Origin: Phycicoccus endophyticus
GTDB taxonomy: Bacteria; Actinomycetota; Actinomycetes; Actinomycetales; Dermatophilaceae
Direction: 5' to 3'
DNA length: 64,000 nt
Assembly (NCBI RefSeq): GCF_011326735.1
Contig: NZ_JAANCN010000005.1
Coordinates: 62,001 to 126,000, forward strand
This document shows, piece after piece, positions 1 through 9,175 of this stretch. The notes beneath the pieces are model-generated. The model was not told the DNA's origin and made no database searches. It saw only the letters and a list, made by a program, of their open reading frames with translations. Every line of letters starts with the position of its first letter. Within the stretch, counting starts at the first letter, position 1. A program made the translations under genes and the position numbers.

Positions 1-2
1 GG

Positions 3-959
3 CCCCGGACGCACCTGACCCTCGGCCGCCTCCCCCGCTGGGCCGACCTCGCGGCCCACGCCCCCGGGGTGGTCAACGCCGTGACCCAGGGGCCGCTGGC
101 ACCGCTCGTGGCACGCGCGGCCGGCATCGACCCGCGCCGCTCGATGCCCCGCTTCGCGTCCATGACCTTCCACCGGGCCCGGCGGACGCGGCCGGCCACC
201 GCGGGTGCCCCGGTGGCCGGCGGCCGGCCGGTCGTGCTCTGGGTGGACACCTTCACCGACCACTTCGCCCCCGAGGTGGCCGAGGCAGCCGTCCGGGTCC
301 TCGAGGGCGCCGGGCACGAGGTGCGCGTCGCCGGCGACGGCGTGTGCTGCGGCATCACCGAGATCTCCACCGGTCAGCTGGACCGGGCCACCGCCTCGGT
401 GCGCCGGACCGTGCGGGCCCTGGCCCGCGAGCTCGACGACGACGCCGTCCTCGTCGGGCTCGAGCCCTCCTGCCTCGGCGTGCTGCGCGAGGACGCCCTG
501 CACCTCCTGCCCGGCGACGAGGACGCCGCGCGGGTCGCCCGGGCGGCGCGGCCGCTCGCCCGGCTGCTGCTCGACACCCCCGGCTGGCGGCCCCCCGACC
601 TCTCCGGGGTCCGGGTCGTCGCCCAGCCGCACTGCCACGAGCACGCGGCCACCGGCTGGCAGGCCGAGGAGGAGCTGCTCACCCGCAGCGGCGCGGACCT
701 GCACGTGGTGCGGGGGTGCTGCGGGCTCGCCGGCAACTGGGGGGTCGAGGCCGGCCACCACGACGTCTCGGTCGCCATCGCCGAGGGCGGCCTGCTGCCC
801 GCCGTGCGCGACCTCGCAGACGGCGGCCTCGTCTGCGCCGACGGCTTCTCGTGCCGCACCCAGGTGGCCGACCTCGTCGGGCGCGACGCCCTCCACCTCG
901 CCGAGCTGCTCGACGGCGCGGACGAGGTGGCCCCGGGAACGGTGAACGTGCTTGGGTGA
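3..959 (+). CDS. FAD-linked oxidase / (Fe-S)-binding protein, C-terminal part
   Basis: C-terminal portion of a large FAD-binding plus Fe-S oxidoreductase of the D-lactate/glycolate dehydrogenase type; the 5' part lies outside the window and the frame is open from base 3. Visible are the cysteine-rich CCG-type elements that close such proteins: GVCCGITE, EPSCLGVLR, QPHCHEH and VRGCCGLAGNWG, then GFSCRTQV. The Arg/Pro-rich stretch before them is the usual linker from the ferredoxin-like domain. In this family electrons from a 2-hydroxyacid pass through FAD and Fe-S centres to the respiratory chain at the membrane. The next gene starts 26 bases downstream, so co-transcription with the transporter is possible. 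The exact substrate cannot be told from this fragment. Confidence 0.8.
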   Translation, partial: PRTHLTLGRLPRWADLAAHAPGVVNAVTQGPLAPLVARAAGIDPRRSMPRFASMTFHRARRTRPATAGAPVAGGRPVVLWVDTFTDHFAPEVAEAAVRVLEGAGHEVRVAGDGVCCGITEISTGQLDRATASVRRTVRALARELDDDAVLVGLEPSCLGVLREDALHLLPGDEDAARVARAARPLARLLLDTPGWRPPDLSGVRVVAQPHCHEHAATGWQAEEELLTRSGADLHVVRGCCGLAGNWGVEAGHHDVSVAIAEGGLLPAVRDLADGGLVCADGFSCRTQVADLVGRDALHLAELLDGADEVAPGTVNVLG

Positions 960-984
960 GGGGGAGCGACCCGAAAGGACCCCG

Positions 985-2535
985 ATGACCGACGCGACGG
1001 CGGCCGAGAGCCACCGCGGTGCCTTCTCCTCCCGCAAGGTCTTCATCCTCGCGGCGGTCGGCTCCGCGGTCGGCCTCGGCAACATCTGGCGCTTCCCGTA
1101 CGTGGCCTACGAGAACGGCGGCGGTGCCTTCGTCCTGCCCTACCTCGTGGCGCTGCTCACCGCGGGTATCCCGTTCCTCCTGCTCGACTACGCCCTCGGA
1201 CACCGTGGCCGGGGCTCGGCCCCGCTCTCCTTCGCCCGCACCGACCGGCGCACCGAGTGGATCGGGTGGTGGCAGGTCGGCATCTGCTTCGTCATCGCCG
1301 TGTACTACGCGGCCGTCATCGCCTGGGCGGTGCGGTACACCGGCTTCTCGCTCGGGAAGGTCTGGGGCGACGCGCCCGAGGAGTTCCTCTTCGGCTCCTT
1401 CCTCCAGGCCGGCGACCCGGGGGTCAGCCTCGACCTCGTCCCCGGGGTGCTCGTCCCCCTGGCCCTGGTGTGGGCGGCCGTGCTCGCCGTCATGGTCCTC
1501 GGCGTGCAGAAGGGCATCGGGGCGACCGCGGTCGTCTTCATCCCGGTGCTCGTCCTCGCCTTCGGCGCGCTCGTCGTGCGGGCGCTCTTCCTTCCCGGCG
1601 CCGGCGCCGGCCTCGACGCGCTCTTCAGCCCGGACTGGGCCGCCCTCGGGCACGCCTCGGTGTGGGCGGCCGCCTTCGGGCAGATCTTCTTCAGCCTCTC
1701 GGTCGGCTTCGGGATCATGATCACCTACAGCTCCTACGTCTCCCGGCGCACCGACATGACCGGCTCGGGGCTCGTCGTCGGCTTCGCCAACTCCGGCTTC
1801 GAGCTGCTCGCGGGGATCGGCGTGTTCGCCGCCCTCGGGTTCATGGCCCAGGCCAACGGCGTCCCCGTCGACGAGGTGGCCTCCGACGGGCTCGGCCTGG
1901 CGTTCGTCGCCTTCCCCGCGATCATCAACGAGGCACCGGCGGGCGGGCTCATCGGCGTGCTCTTCTTCGGCTCGCTCGTCTTCGCCGGCGTCACCTCCCT
2001 CGTCAGCGTCATCGAGGTGGTCATCTCCGCCGTGCGCGACAAGCTCGAGCTGAGCCGCACCGCGGCCACCGTGGCGGTCGTCCTCCCCTCGGCCCTGGTC
2101 AGCCTCGTCTTCTTCGGCACGACGAGCGGCGTCTACGTGCTCGACATCGTCGACCACTTCGTCAACCGCTACGGCATCCTGCTCGTCGCCGTCGTCAGCA
2201 TGCTCGCCGTGGCCTGGCTGGCCCGGGCCCTCCGGCCGCTCTCGGACCACCTCAACCTCACCGGCTCGGTCCGGGTCGGGCGCTGGTGGCTCGTCCTCGT
2301 CGGAGCGCTCACCCCGGCGGCCCTGACCGTCGTCCTCGTCCGCGAGCTCGCCACCGACCTCGGCACGCCCTACGAGGGCTACCCGGGGTGGATGCTCGGG
2401 ACCTTCGGCTGGGGGGTGGCCGCCGCCGTGGTCCTCGCCGCGGTGCTGGCCACCCTCGTCCGGTGGCGGCCGCGGACCTCGCTCACCCCGCCGGGCGAGG
2501 ACCCGGCCCCGGACCCGACGGAGGTCGCCTCATGA
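985..2535 (+). CDS. metP: Sodium-dependent amino-acid importer, large subunit (NSS family, MetP-like)
   Basis: A 516-residue Na+-coupled amino-acid symporter of the neurotransmitter:sodium symporter family. The TM1 signature GLGNIWRFPYVAYENGGGAF follows the N-terminus closely, and about 11-12 hydrophobic segments fill the rest, matching the bacterial short-loop subfamily. I start it at the ATG of MTDATAAE because GAAAGGA lies just upstream; an in-frame GTG at 952 would overlap the previous gene. Its stop overlaps the start of a 42-residue membrane peptide (ATGA), which is the MetP/MetS arrangement characterised in Corynebacterium as a methionine and alanine importer. Substrate assignment rests on that pairing, not on binding-site residues. 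Confidence 0.85.
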   Translation: MTDATAAESHRGAFSSRKVFILAAVGSAVGLGNIWRFPYVAYENGGGAFVLPYLVALLTAGIPFLLLDYALGHRGRGSAPLSFARTDRRTEWIGWWQVGICFVIAVYYAAVIAWAVRYTGFSLGKVWGDAPEEFLFGSFLQAGDPGVSLDLVPGVLVPLALVWAAVLAVMVLGVQKGIGATAVVFIPVLVLAFGALVVRALFLPGAGAGLDALFSPDWAALGHASVWAAAFGQIFFSLSVGFGIMITYSSYVSRRTDMTGSGLVVGFANSGFELLAGIGVFAALGFMAQANGVPVDEVASDGLGLAFVAFPAIINEAPAGGLIGVLFFGSLVFAGVTSLVSVIEVVISAVRDKLELSRTAATVAVVLPSALVSLVFFGTTSGVYVLDIVDHFVNRYGILLVAVVSMLAVAWLARALRPLSDHLNLTGSVRVGRWWLVLVGALTPAALTVVLVRELATDLGTPYEGYPGWMLGTFGWGVAAAVVLAAVLATLVRWRPRTSLTPPGEDPAPDPTEVAS

Positions 2536-2660
2536 GTGCCGGTGCGGTCGTGATGATGGTCCTGGCGATGCTCGTCCTGTGGGGCGGCCTCGCCGCGGCG
2601 GTGTGGAACCTCACCCACCGCAGCAAGGCCCCGGAGGAGCACTACCGCCGCGACCTGTGA
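2532..2660 (+). CDS. metS: MetS-like small subunit of NSS importer (42 aa)
   Basis: A 42-residue protein: one transmembrane helix (MVLAMLVLWGGLAAAVW, about residues 9-25) followed by a short charged cytoplasmic tail ending EEHYRRDL. Its ATG overlaps the stop of the large subunit by four bases, so translation is almost certainly coupled. Small partners of this kind are required by the methionine/alanine NSS importers of corynebacteria. The conserved features, N-terminal helix, WNLTHR-type junction and acidic/basic tail, are present. It is easily missed because of its size. Confidence 0.85.
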   Translation: MSAGAVVMMVLAMLVLWGGLAAAVWNLTHRSKAPEEHYRRDL

Positions 2661-2705
2661 GCCGCGGCGCCTCACCCTGCCCACGGGACAGGGGGGCGTC
2701 ACACG

Positions 2706-3959
2706 TCAGTAGTCGACGGGGTCGCGCACGAGCGGGCACGTCATGCAGTGCCCGCCACCGCGGCCGCGGCCGAGCTCGGCGCCGCGGATCTCGACGACCT
2801 CGACTCCCGCGCGGCGCAGGAGCGCGTTCGTCGTCGTGTTGCGGTCGTAGGTGAACACGACGCCCGGGGCGACGGCGACGGCGTTGTTGCCGCTGTCCCA
2901 CTGCTGGCGCTCGGAGGCGTAGACGTCGCCGCCGGTCTCGATGACCCGCAGCCCGTCGAGGCCGAGCGCGTCGGCGACGACCTTGGTGAAGCTGCCCTCG
3001 CCGCGGTCCTCGACCTCGACGCCCGGCTCGGCGTCCCCGGGGTGCAGGACGAAGGTGTGGACGTTGTCCATGATCCGCGGGTAGAGGGTGACGACGTCAC
3101 GGTCGGCGAAGGTGAAGACGGTGTCGAGGTGCATCGCGGCCCGCAGCTGCGGCATCCCCGCGACGACGACCTTCTCGGCGGCGCCCTGGGCGAACAGCGC
3201 CCGGGCCACCTGGGTGATCGCCTGCCGGGAGCTGCGCTCGCTCATCCCCATGAGGACGACCCCGTTCCCGACGGGCATGACGTCGCCGCCCTCGAGGGTG
3301 GCCTCGCCCCAGTCCACCTCGGGGTCGCCCCACCAGACGGTGGAACCGGCGAAGTCGGGGTGGAAGGTGTAGATCGCCTTGTAGATGATCGTCTCGTGCT
3401 GGCGCGCCGGCCAGTAGAGCGGGTTGAGGGTGAGCCCGCCGTAGACCCAGCACGTCGTGTCCCGGGTGTACAGCGTGTTGGGCAGGGGCGGCAGCAGGTA
3501 CTCGCGCGCCCCCGTCTGCTCCCGGGCCAGGACGACCCACGGCGTGCGGTACTCCTCGGGCAGGTCGGGGATGGCCAGGCCGCCGATGAGGAACTCCGCG
3601 AGCCGGTGCGGCTCGAGGGTCTCCAGGAAGGCCCGGGTGCCGTCGACGAGGCCGAGGCCGACGTGGTTGGGCACGATCTTGCGGTCGAGCAGCCAGTCGC
3701 GGGCCGTCGGGATGGCCATCGTCTCGGCGAGCACGTCGTGCAGCTCGACGACCTCGACCCCGTGGGCCTGGAGCTTCTCGACGAAGTCCGCGTGGTCGCG
3801 CTCGGCCTGCCCGACCCACATGACGTCGTCGAAGAGCAGCCCGTCGGACGTCGACGGCGTGAGCCGCCGGTGCGCGAGCCCCGGCCGGCAGACGAGGACC
3901 TTGCGCAGCCGGCCCACCTCGGAGTGGACGCCGTGCGGCTCGGGGGTGGTGTCGGTCAT
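2706..3959 (-). CDS. arcA: Arginine deiminase
   Basis: Hydrolyses L-arginine to citrulline and ammonia in the cytoplasm. The 417-residue length is typical. Guanidino-modifying enzyme motifs are all present: [10 protein letters not shown] near residue 160, the EGGD box, MHLDTVFTF with the catalytic His, DSGNNAVAV, and near the C-terminus GGGHCMTCP with the nucleophilic Cys about 12 residues from the end. The start is an ATG overlapping the upstream YibE/F stop (ATGA), so it is translationally coupled to that gene. No ornithine carbamoyltransferase, carbamate kinase or arginine/ornithine antiporter gene is nearby, so the full energy-yielding pathway is not encoded here; the enzyme may serve nitrogen supply or acid tolerance. 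Confidence 0.95.
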   Translation of the reverse strand: MTDTTPEPHGVHSEVGRLRKVLVCRPGLAHRRLTPSTSDGLLFDDVMWVGQAERDHADFVEKLQAHGVEVVELHDVLAETMAIPTARDWLLDRKIVPNHVGLGLVDGTRAFLETLEPHRLAEFLIGGLAIPDLPEEYRTPWVVLAREQTGAREYLLPPLPNTLYTRDTTCWVYGGLTLNPLYWPARQHETIIYKAIYTFHPDFAGSTVWWGDPEVDWGEATLEGGDVMPVGNGVVLMGMSERSSRQAITQVARALFAQGAAEKVVVAGMPQLRAAMHLDTVFTFADRDVVTLYPRIMDNVHTFVLHPGDAEPGVEVEDRGEGSFTKVVADALGLDGLRVIETGGDVYASERQQWDSGNNAVAVAPGVVFTYDRNTTTNALLRRAGVEVVEIRGAELGRGRGGGHCMTCPLVRDPVDY

Positions 3960-5302
3960 CGGCCGTCCTCGTGCTCGTCGTCGTCGGGGGACGGCGCCCC
4001 GGCCGGCGCCGCGGTCGATCCCATCACACCGGGCCCCGCGGCACCAGCCGGTGCCGCGGGGGCTCTCGGCGGGGGCGCCACGGCAACGGCCACGGCGGTG
4101 GTCGCCGGGATGGCCAGGACGAGCCCGACCGCGCTCGCCAGGGTGCGGACCACCTCGGCGGTGATGTCCTCGGACAGGAAGAGGGTGGCGGCGCCCTGGC
4201 TGGAGAGCGAGATGAGCAGGAGAACCGGCAACGCCGCTCCGGCGTAGGCGAACACGATGGTGTAGACGGTCGACGCGAGATGGTCGCGCCCGATCCGCAT
4301 CGCCGACGCGAACAGCGCCCGGCGGCTGCGCCCGGGGTCGGCGGCGCGCAGCTCCCAGACGGCGGAGGTCTGGCTGATCGTCACGTCGTTGAGGACCCCG
4401 AAGGCGGCGATGAGCACCCCGCACGCCACGAGGTCGTGCAGGCGCACGTTCGTCGCGAGCGCCTGCAGCAGCCCGCTGTTCTCGTCACCGACCCCGGTGA
4501 GCCGGGCGGCGTTGGACCCGAGGACCCCGGCGACGGCGGTGAGCCCGAGCCCGACCGCGGTCCCGAGGAGGGCGGTCGAGGTGCGCAGGCTCAGCCCGTG
4601 GGTGAGGTAGAGGACGAGGAGCATGGTCGCGCCCGACCCGGTGAGCCCGACCGCGACCGGTGGCGCCCCGTCGAGCAGGGCGGGGGCGACGAACAGCAGC
4701 AGCACCGCACCGCCGACGCCGAGGCTGACGAGCGCGGCGAGGCCCCGCCAGCGGGCCACGGCGACGACGAGGACGACGAAGACGGCGGCGAGCGCGAGCA
4801 GGGGGGCCCGCCGCTCGACGCCGGCGTAGGAGTAGGCGCTCTGCAGCAGGGCCCCCTGGTCGGCCGCGCCGTCGACCGCGTCGTCGGGCAGCCGCAGGAG
4901 GACCACGGTGTCCCCGGGGCGCAGGCCGGAGCGGCTCACCTCGGTCGTCACCCGGACGACCTGGGTCGAGCCGTCCGCGAGCCGCGCCTCGAGCTGGCCG
5001 CAGTCCGCCGAGCCCTCCGGCTCGGTGCCGACCGAGTCCGGGGCCGTGGCCGGGCACGGCTCGGTGAGCCGGACGACGGTGGCCCGCGGGAAGGTCGCGC
5101 CGGGGACGGCGTAGTCGAGGTCGGGGGAGGTCGGTGCGGGCCCGCCGGGCCACAGGGCGACCAGCCCCACGGCCGTCGCGCCCGCGGTGAGCAGCACGAG
5201 GACGACGACGACGACCCGGGTGAGCACCGGCGTCCGCGGCAGGGCGTCGCGGGGCAGGGCGCCGTGCGCGGCCGCGTCCGGGAGGGCGTGGTGGTGGGCC
5301 AT
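3956..5302 (-). CDS. YibE/F family multi-pass membrane protein
   Basis: A 448-residue membrane protein. After a short cytoplasmic His/Ala-rich N-terminus, TM1 (about residues 27-49) leads to an extracytoplasmic domain of about 110 residues with an OB-like GDTVVLLRL segment. Seven or so helices follow, including the family hallmark [17 protein letters not shown] and [18 protein letters not shown], then a Pro/Ala-rich acidic tail. I chose the ATG of MAHHHALP because residues upstream lack coding character. It directly precedes and overlaps arcA. The family function is unknown; membrane transport is often suggested. The pairing with arginine deiminase would fit a role in moving arginine or a product, but that is speculation. 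Confidence 0.85.
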   Translation of the reverse strand: MAHHHALPDAAAHGALPRDALPRTPVLTRVVVVVLVLLTAGATAVGLVALWPGGPAPTSPDLDYAVPGATFPRATVVRLTEPCPATAPDSVGTEPEGSADCGQLEARLADGSTQVVRVTTEVSRSGLRPGDTVVLLRLPDDAVDGAADQGALLQSAYSYAGVERRAPLLALAAVFVVLVVAVARWRGLAALVSLGVGGAVLLLFVAPALLDGAPPVAVGLTGSGATMLLVLYLTHGLSLRTSTALLGTAVGLGLTAVAGVLGSNAARLTGVGDENSGLLQALATNVRLHDLVACGVLIAAFGVLNDVTISQTSAVWELRAADPGRSRRALFASAMRIGRDHLASTVYTIVFAYAGAALPVLLLISLSSQGAATLFLSEDITAEVVRTLASAVGLVLAIPATTAVAVAVAPPPRAPAAPAGAAGPGVMGSTAAPAGAPSPDDDEHEDGR

Positions 5303-5309
5303 GCCCGGG

Positions 5310-6023
5310 TCAGTCGTCCTCGCCGGCCGTGCGCAGCATCGGTGGCTGGATGTCGGTGGCCTCGCCGCGGCGGTAGAGCAGCGCCGGGCGGCCACCGGAG
5401 GCCGAGACGCCGTGGGTGTCGGTCGGGACCACGAAGCCGTCGGTGCCGAGCACCTTGCGCCGGAAGTTCCCGAGGTCGGGAGGCGAGCCCCACACGGCCG
5501 CGTAGACCCGGCGCAGCTCCGGGAGGGTGAACGGCTCGGCGACGAACTCCCTTGCCAGGGTGGTGTACTCGAGCTTCGCGCGGATCCGCTCGCGGGCGTC
5601 GGCGAGGATCGTCGCGTGGTCGAAGGCGAGCGGTGGGGCGTCCGGGCCGCCGTCGAGCAGGTCCTCGACGGCCCACCAGCGCGCGTTCGCCGCGTCCGAC
5701 CCCGGGGCGGGCGCCGGCAGGTCCGGGGCGAAGGCCACGTGCGCGACGGAGACCACCCGCATCCGCGGGTCCCGGTCGGGGGCGGAGTAGGTGCGCAGCT
5801 GCTCCAGGTGCCCCTCGAACCGCTCGACGCCGGTCTCCTCGCGCAGCTCTCGCCAGGCGGCGGTCTCGGCGTCCTCGTCGGCCTCGACGAAGCCCCCGGG
5901 CAGGGCCCAGGAGCCGGCGAAGGGCTCCGTGCCCCGCTCGACGAGGAGCACGCTGAAGATGCCGTCGCGGATGGTGAAGACGGCCAGGTCGACGGTGACC
6001 GCGAAGGCCGCGTGCCCGCTCAC
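5310..6023 (-). CDS. nrtR: NrtR-like Nudix transcriptional regulator of NAD metabolism
   Basis: A 237-residue protein with an N-terminal Nudix domain and a C-terminal winged-helix segment. The Nudix box is complete: G44, E50 and then RELREETGV at 58-66, so ADP-ribose-type hydrolysis cannot be excluded. The C-terminal half ([41 protein letters not shown]) is the DNA-binding part typical of NrtR, which senses ADP-ribose and represses NAD genes. It is the last gene of the pncB-nicotinamidase operon, starting with a GTG that overlaps the nicotinamidase stop. Context strongly supports the regulatory assignment; a pure Nudix hydrolase is the alternative. Confidence 0.85.
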   Translation of the reverse strand: MSGHAAFAVTVDLAVFTIRDGIFSVLLVERGTEPFAGSWALPGGFVEADEDAETAAWRELREETGVERFEGHLEQLRTYSAPDRDPRMRVVSVAHVAFAPDLPAPAPGSDAANARWWAVEDLLDGGPDAPPLAFDHATILADARERIRAKLEYTTLAREFVAEPFTLPELRRVYAAVWGSPPDLGNFRRKVLGTDGFVVPTDTHGVSASGGRPALLYRRGEATDIQPPMLRTAGEDD

Positions 6024-6601
6024 CGCCCGACCTCCGCGCCGGCCTCGGCCATCTCGGCGAGGGCCTGCTCGCTCGTGGCAGGGGCGACCCCGGCGTGCAG
6101 CCCGGGGAGCAGCCGCACCCCCAGCCCCTCGGCGAGCGCGTCGAGGACGGTGGCGCGCACGCAGTAGTCGGTGGCGATGCCGGTGACCTCGACCTCGGTG
6201 ACGCCGAGCGCGCGCAGCAGCTGACCGAGGCGCCGGCCGTCGTCGGTGACCCCCTCGAAGGCGCTGTAGGCCGCGGCCCCCATCCCCTTGCGGACGTGGT
6301 GGGTGACCGCCCGGGTGTCCAGCTCGGGTGCGTAGTCCGCCCCGGGCCCGGTCCGCACGCAGTGGGGCGGCCAGGTGGAGCGGAAGTCCGGCTGCTCCCC
6401 CGGGGCCGCGAAGTGCCCGCCGTTCGAGCCGTGCGGCTCGTGCCAGTCCCGCGAGGCGACGACGGCGGCGTAGTCGCCGGCGTGGGCGGCCAGGTGCTCG
6501 CTGATCCGCCGCGCCACCTCCCGCCCTCCCTCGACGCCGAGGGAGCCGCCCTCGACGAAGTCGTTCTGGACGTCGACGACCAGCAGCGCCGTGGTGCTCA
6601 C
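6020..6601 (-). CDS. pncA: Nicotinamidase (isochorismatase-like hydrolase)
   Basis: Converts nicotinamide to nicotinate in NAD salvage. A 193-residue cysteine hydrolase: [17 protein letters not shown] supplies the catalytic Asp, [15 protein letters not shown] gives metal-binding His residues, [14 protein letters not shown] is present, and [18 protein letters not shown] carries the nucleophilic Cys. The GTG start overlaps the pncB stop and the stop overlaps the downstream Nudix start, so the three genes form a tightly coupled operon. The product feeds pncB directly upstream. Confidence 0.93.
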   Translation of the reverse strand: MSTTALLVVDVQNDFVEGGSLGVEGGREVARRISEHLAAHAGDYAAVVASRDWHEPHGSNGGHFAAPGEQPDFRSTWPPHCVRTGPGADYAPELDTRAVTHHVRKGMGAAAYSAFEGVTDDGRRLGQLLRALGVTEVEVTGIATDYCVRATVLDALAEGLGVRLLPGLHAGVAPATSEQALAEMAEAGAEVGR

Positions 6602-7893
6602 GATGGCTCTCCTTCGAGACCGGCGGTCAGGTACGCGGGCCCCGCGGCGACGGTGCGCGCGCCGGGCGGCAGGCCGGCGAGCGCGGCGCGGCAGGTCGCC
6701 CGGACCTCCTCGAGCGTGGGGGCGTGCACGACGGCGCCACCGCGGACGACGGGGACCTGGACCGGGCGCGCGTCCGGCTCCTCGCGGCCGTCGACCCGGT
6801 ACCACTCGGCGGCCAGGACGCCGTCGACCGCGCGCCGCCAGGCGGTCTTGGCCCCGCCGACCGAGACCTTGTCGTGGCTCTTCTTGGCCACCGGCCGTAG
6901 CGGCCCGCCCGGTGAGCTGCCCACGGCGACGAGCTTGTAGACCATGCCGGCCGTCGGGTGGCCCGAGCCGGTCACCAGGCGGGTCCCGACGCCGTAGCCG
7001 TCGATGGGCGCGTCGGCCAGCGCGGTGATGACGAACTCGTCGAGGTCGCTCGTGGCGATGATCCGGGTCTCCCGGGCCCCGAGCTCGTCGAGCAGGGCAC
7101 GCGCCGCGCTCGCCGTCTCCGCGAGGTCCCCGGAGTCGATCCGCACCGCCCCGAGACCCGGACCGGCCACCTCGACGGCGGTCCGGATGCCCTCGGCCAC
7201 GTCGTAGGTGTCGACGAGCAGGGTGGTGTCCTTGCCCTGGACGGCGACCTGGCTGGCGAAGGCGTCGCGCTCGGTGGCGTGGGCGAGTGTGAAGGCGTGC
7301 GCGGCCGTCCCGACCGTGGGGACCCCGTAGCGCAGCCCGGCGGCGAGGTTGCTCGTCGAGGCGAACCCGGCAAGGTAGGCGGCCCGGGCGGCCGCCACCG
7401 CGGCGTCCTCGTGGGTGCGCCGGCTGCCCATCTCGACGAGCGGCCGGTCGCCCGCGGCGAGGACCATCCGGGCCGCCGCACCGGCGACCGCGCTGTCGTG
7501 GTTGAGCACGCTGAGGACGAGGGTCTCGAGCATGACGCACTCCCCGAGCGTGCCGCGCACGGTGAGCACCGGGCTGCCGGGGAAGTAGAGCTCGCCCTCG
7601 GGGTAGGCGTCGACGTCTCCGGTGAACCGGAAGCCCGCCAGCCACCGTGCCGTGGCGTCGTCGACGACGTCCCGGGCGCGCAGCCAGGCGACCTCCTCGG
7701 CCGTGAAGCGGAAGTCCGCGAGCAGCTCGCGCAGCCGCCCCAGGCCGGCGACCACCCCGAAGCGCCGGCCCTCGGGCAGCCGGCGCGCGAAGACCTCGAA
7801 CACCGCGGGATGCTCGACCGTGCCGTCGCGGACGAAGGCGGTGAGCATCGTCAGCTCGTAGCGGTCGGTCAGGAGGCCGGCGGAGACGGGCAC
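6598..7893 (-). CDS. pncB: Nicotinate phosphoribosyltransferase
   Basis: Forms nicotinate mononucleotide from nicotinate and PRPP (Preiss-Handler pathway). The 431-residue protein opens with [11 protein letters not shown], the family N-terminal motif, and contains [39 protein letters not shown] and RIDSGDL with the phosphoribosyl-binding region. I start it at a GTG because GAGGAGG sits six to seven bases upstream, while the longer frame into the intergenic region lacks coding character. First gene of the NAD-salvage operon; a TATGGT -10-like hexamer lies at 7924-7929 on the same strand. Confidence 0.93.
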   Translation of the reverse strand: MPVSAGLLTDRYELTMLTAFVRDGTVEHPAVFEVFARRLPEGRRFGVVAGLGRLRELLADFRFTAEEVAWLRARDVVDDATARWLAGFRFTGDVDAYPEGELYFPGSPVLTVRGTLGECVMLETLVLSVLNHDSAVAGAAARMVLAAGDRPLVEMGSRRTHEDAAVAAARAAYLAGFASTSNLAAGLRYGVPTVGTAAHAFTLAHATERDAFASQVAVQGKDTTLLVDTYDVAEGIRTAVEVAGPGLGAVRIDSGDLAETASAARALLDELGARETRIIATSDLDEFVITALADAPIDGYGVGTRLVTGSGHPTAGMVYKLVAVGSSPGGPLRPVAKKSHDKVSVGGAKTAWRRAVDGVLAAEWYRVDGREEPDARPVQVPVVRGGAVVHAPTLEEVRATCRAALAGLPPGARTVAAGPAYLTAGLEGEPS

Positions 7894-8048
7894 GGGGCCT
7901 CCTCGCTGCAGAGAGTCGCTGTGACCATAACAGGCGGGGCGGGGCGGGCCCCCCGCACGCACCGCCCGGGTCGGCCGCCGGCGGGGCCCCGCACCGCACC
8001 CGGCCCGCGGCGGGTCCCGGGGGTTGTCAACGGCGTCCTGGCATGGCA

Positions 8049-8082
8049 AGGTAAGCGCTCACAGGCAGTTGTAAGCGCTTAC
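8049..8082. promoter_or_regulatory. Two tandem LacI-family operators
   Basis: Two LacI/GalR-type palindromes precede the regulator gene: an imperfect GGTAAGCGCTCACA at 8049-8062 and a perfect TGTAAGCGCTTACA at 8069-8082. Their centres are 20 bases apart, about two helical turns, so two dimers could bind one face of the DNA. The second ends only 14 bases before the GTG of the LacI gene and abuts its Shine-Dalgarno GGAGG, so binding should block expression of the regulator and the downstream sugar operon. Confidence 0.85.
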
Positions 8083-8096
8083 AAGGAGGTGGCGCC

Positions 8097-9131
8097 GTGG
8101 CGGCCGTGCCGACCCCGGAGACCCCCGGACCGACGATCTACTCGGTCGCCGACGCCGCGGGCGTCTCCATCGCCACCGTCTCGCGCGTCCTCCAGGGCAG
8201 CGCCTCGGTCTCGGCCCGCACCCGCGAGAAGGTCCTCGCCGCCGTCGACCGGCTCGACTACATGCCCCGCGCCTCGGCCCGCTCGCTCGCCGCCGGCCAG
8301 CACGAGGCCCTCGGCCTGGTCCTGCCCGAGCTGCACGGGCCCTACTTCTCCGAGCTGCTCATGGGCTTCGAGGAGGCCGCCGCCGGCCTCGACCTCAGCG
8401 TCGTCCTCGCTCTCGTCGAGCCCGACCGCCCTCTCGACGGTGCGCGCTTCACCCGGCTCGCCGCCGGCGTCGACGGCCTCGCCGTCCTCGGTGGCCTCAT
8501 CCCCGACGACGTCCTGCGCCGCGCGACCCGCCAGAAGCCGCTGCTCGTCGTCGCGGGCGAGGGGACCGCCGGCTTCGAGGCACTCGCCGCGGAGAACACC
8601 GCGAGCGCCGAGCAGGTCACCGCCCACGTCCTGGACGCCCACGGCCGCACCCGCCCGGTGTTCGCCGGCGACCCCGAGGTCGCCCCCGACGTCCGGCTGC
8701 GCTTCGAGGGCTTCACCCGCGCGCTGGAGCGCCGGGGCCTGCCGGTCCCGGCGCCGCTGGGCGGGGGGCTGCGTGAGGCCGACGGTGTCGACGCGGCCGA
8801 GCGCCTCCTCGCGACCGGAATGCCCACCGACGCCGTGGTCTGCGCCAACGACGAGATCGCGCTGGCGCTGACCGCCCGGCTCACCGCGGCAGGCCTCGCC
8901 GTCCCGGGGGACCTCGCGGTCACCGGCTGGGACGACGTCATGGCCGCCAGCTACGTGCGCCCCGGCCTGACCACCGTGCGCCAGCCGGTGCGCGACCTCG
9001 GCGCCCTCGCCGCCCACCAGCTGCACGAGCGGATCACCGGTGCCGCGCCCCACGACCCCGGCGTGCTCGAGACCCGCGTCGTGCTGCGTGGCTCCTGCGG
9101 CTGCCCCGAACCGGCCCCGCCGGCCCCCTGA
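8097..9131 (+). CDS. LacI-family transcriptional regulator
   Basis: A 344-residue repressor. The N-terminal HTH (YSVADAAGVSIATVSRVLQG, about residues 14-33) is followed by the hinge helix DYMPRASARSLAAG and a periplasmic-binding-protein-like sensor domain with VCANDEIALALTARL and VTGWDDVMAASYVRPGLTTV. The GTG start has GGAGG upstream and sits directly after two cognate-looking palindromes. It is the first gene of the glycan uptake and hydrolysis operon that continues 45 bases downstream, so it is likely autoregulated and induced by the sugar that operon imports. An unusual C-terminal GSCGC motif ends the sensor domain. Confidence 0.92.
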   Translation: MAAVPTPETPGPTIYSVADAAGVSIATVSRVLQGSASVSARTREKVLAAVDRLDYMPRASARSLAAGQHEALGLVLPELHGPYFSELLMGFEEAAAGLDLSVVLALVEPDRPLDGARFTRLAAGVDGLAVLGGLIPDDVLRRATRQKPLLVVAGEGTAGFEALAAENTASAEQVTAHVLDAHGRTRPVFAGDPEVAPDVRLRFEGFTRALERRGLPVPAPLGGGLREADGVDAAERLLATGMPTDAVVCANDEIALALTARLTAAGLAVPGDLAVTGWDDVMAASYVRPGLTTVRQPVRDLGALAAHQLHERITGAAPHDPGVLETRVVLRGSCGCPEPAPPAP

Positions 9132-9175
9132 CCCAACCTCCGGCCCAGTTCACCCACAAGGAAGTGAGTACCTCC

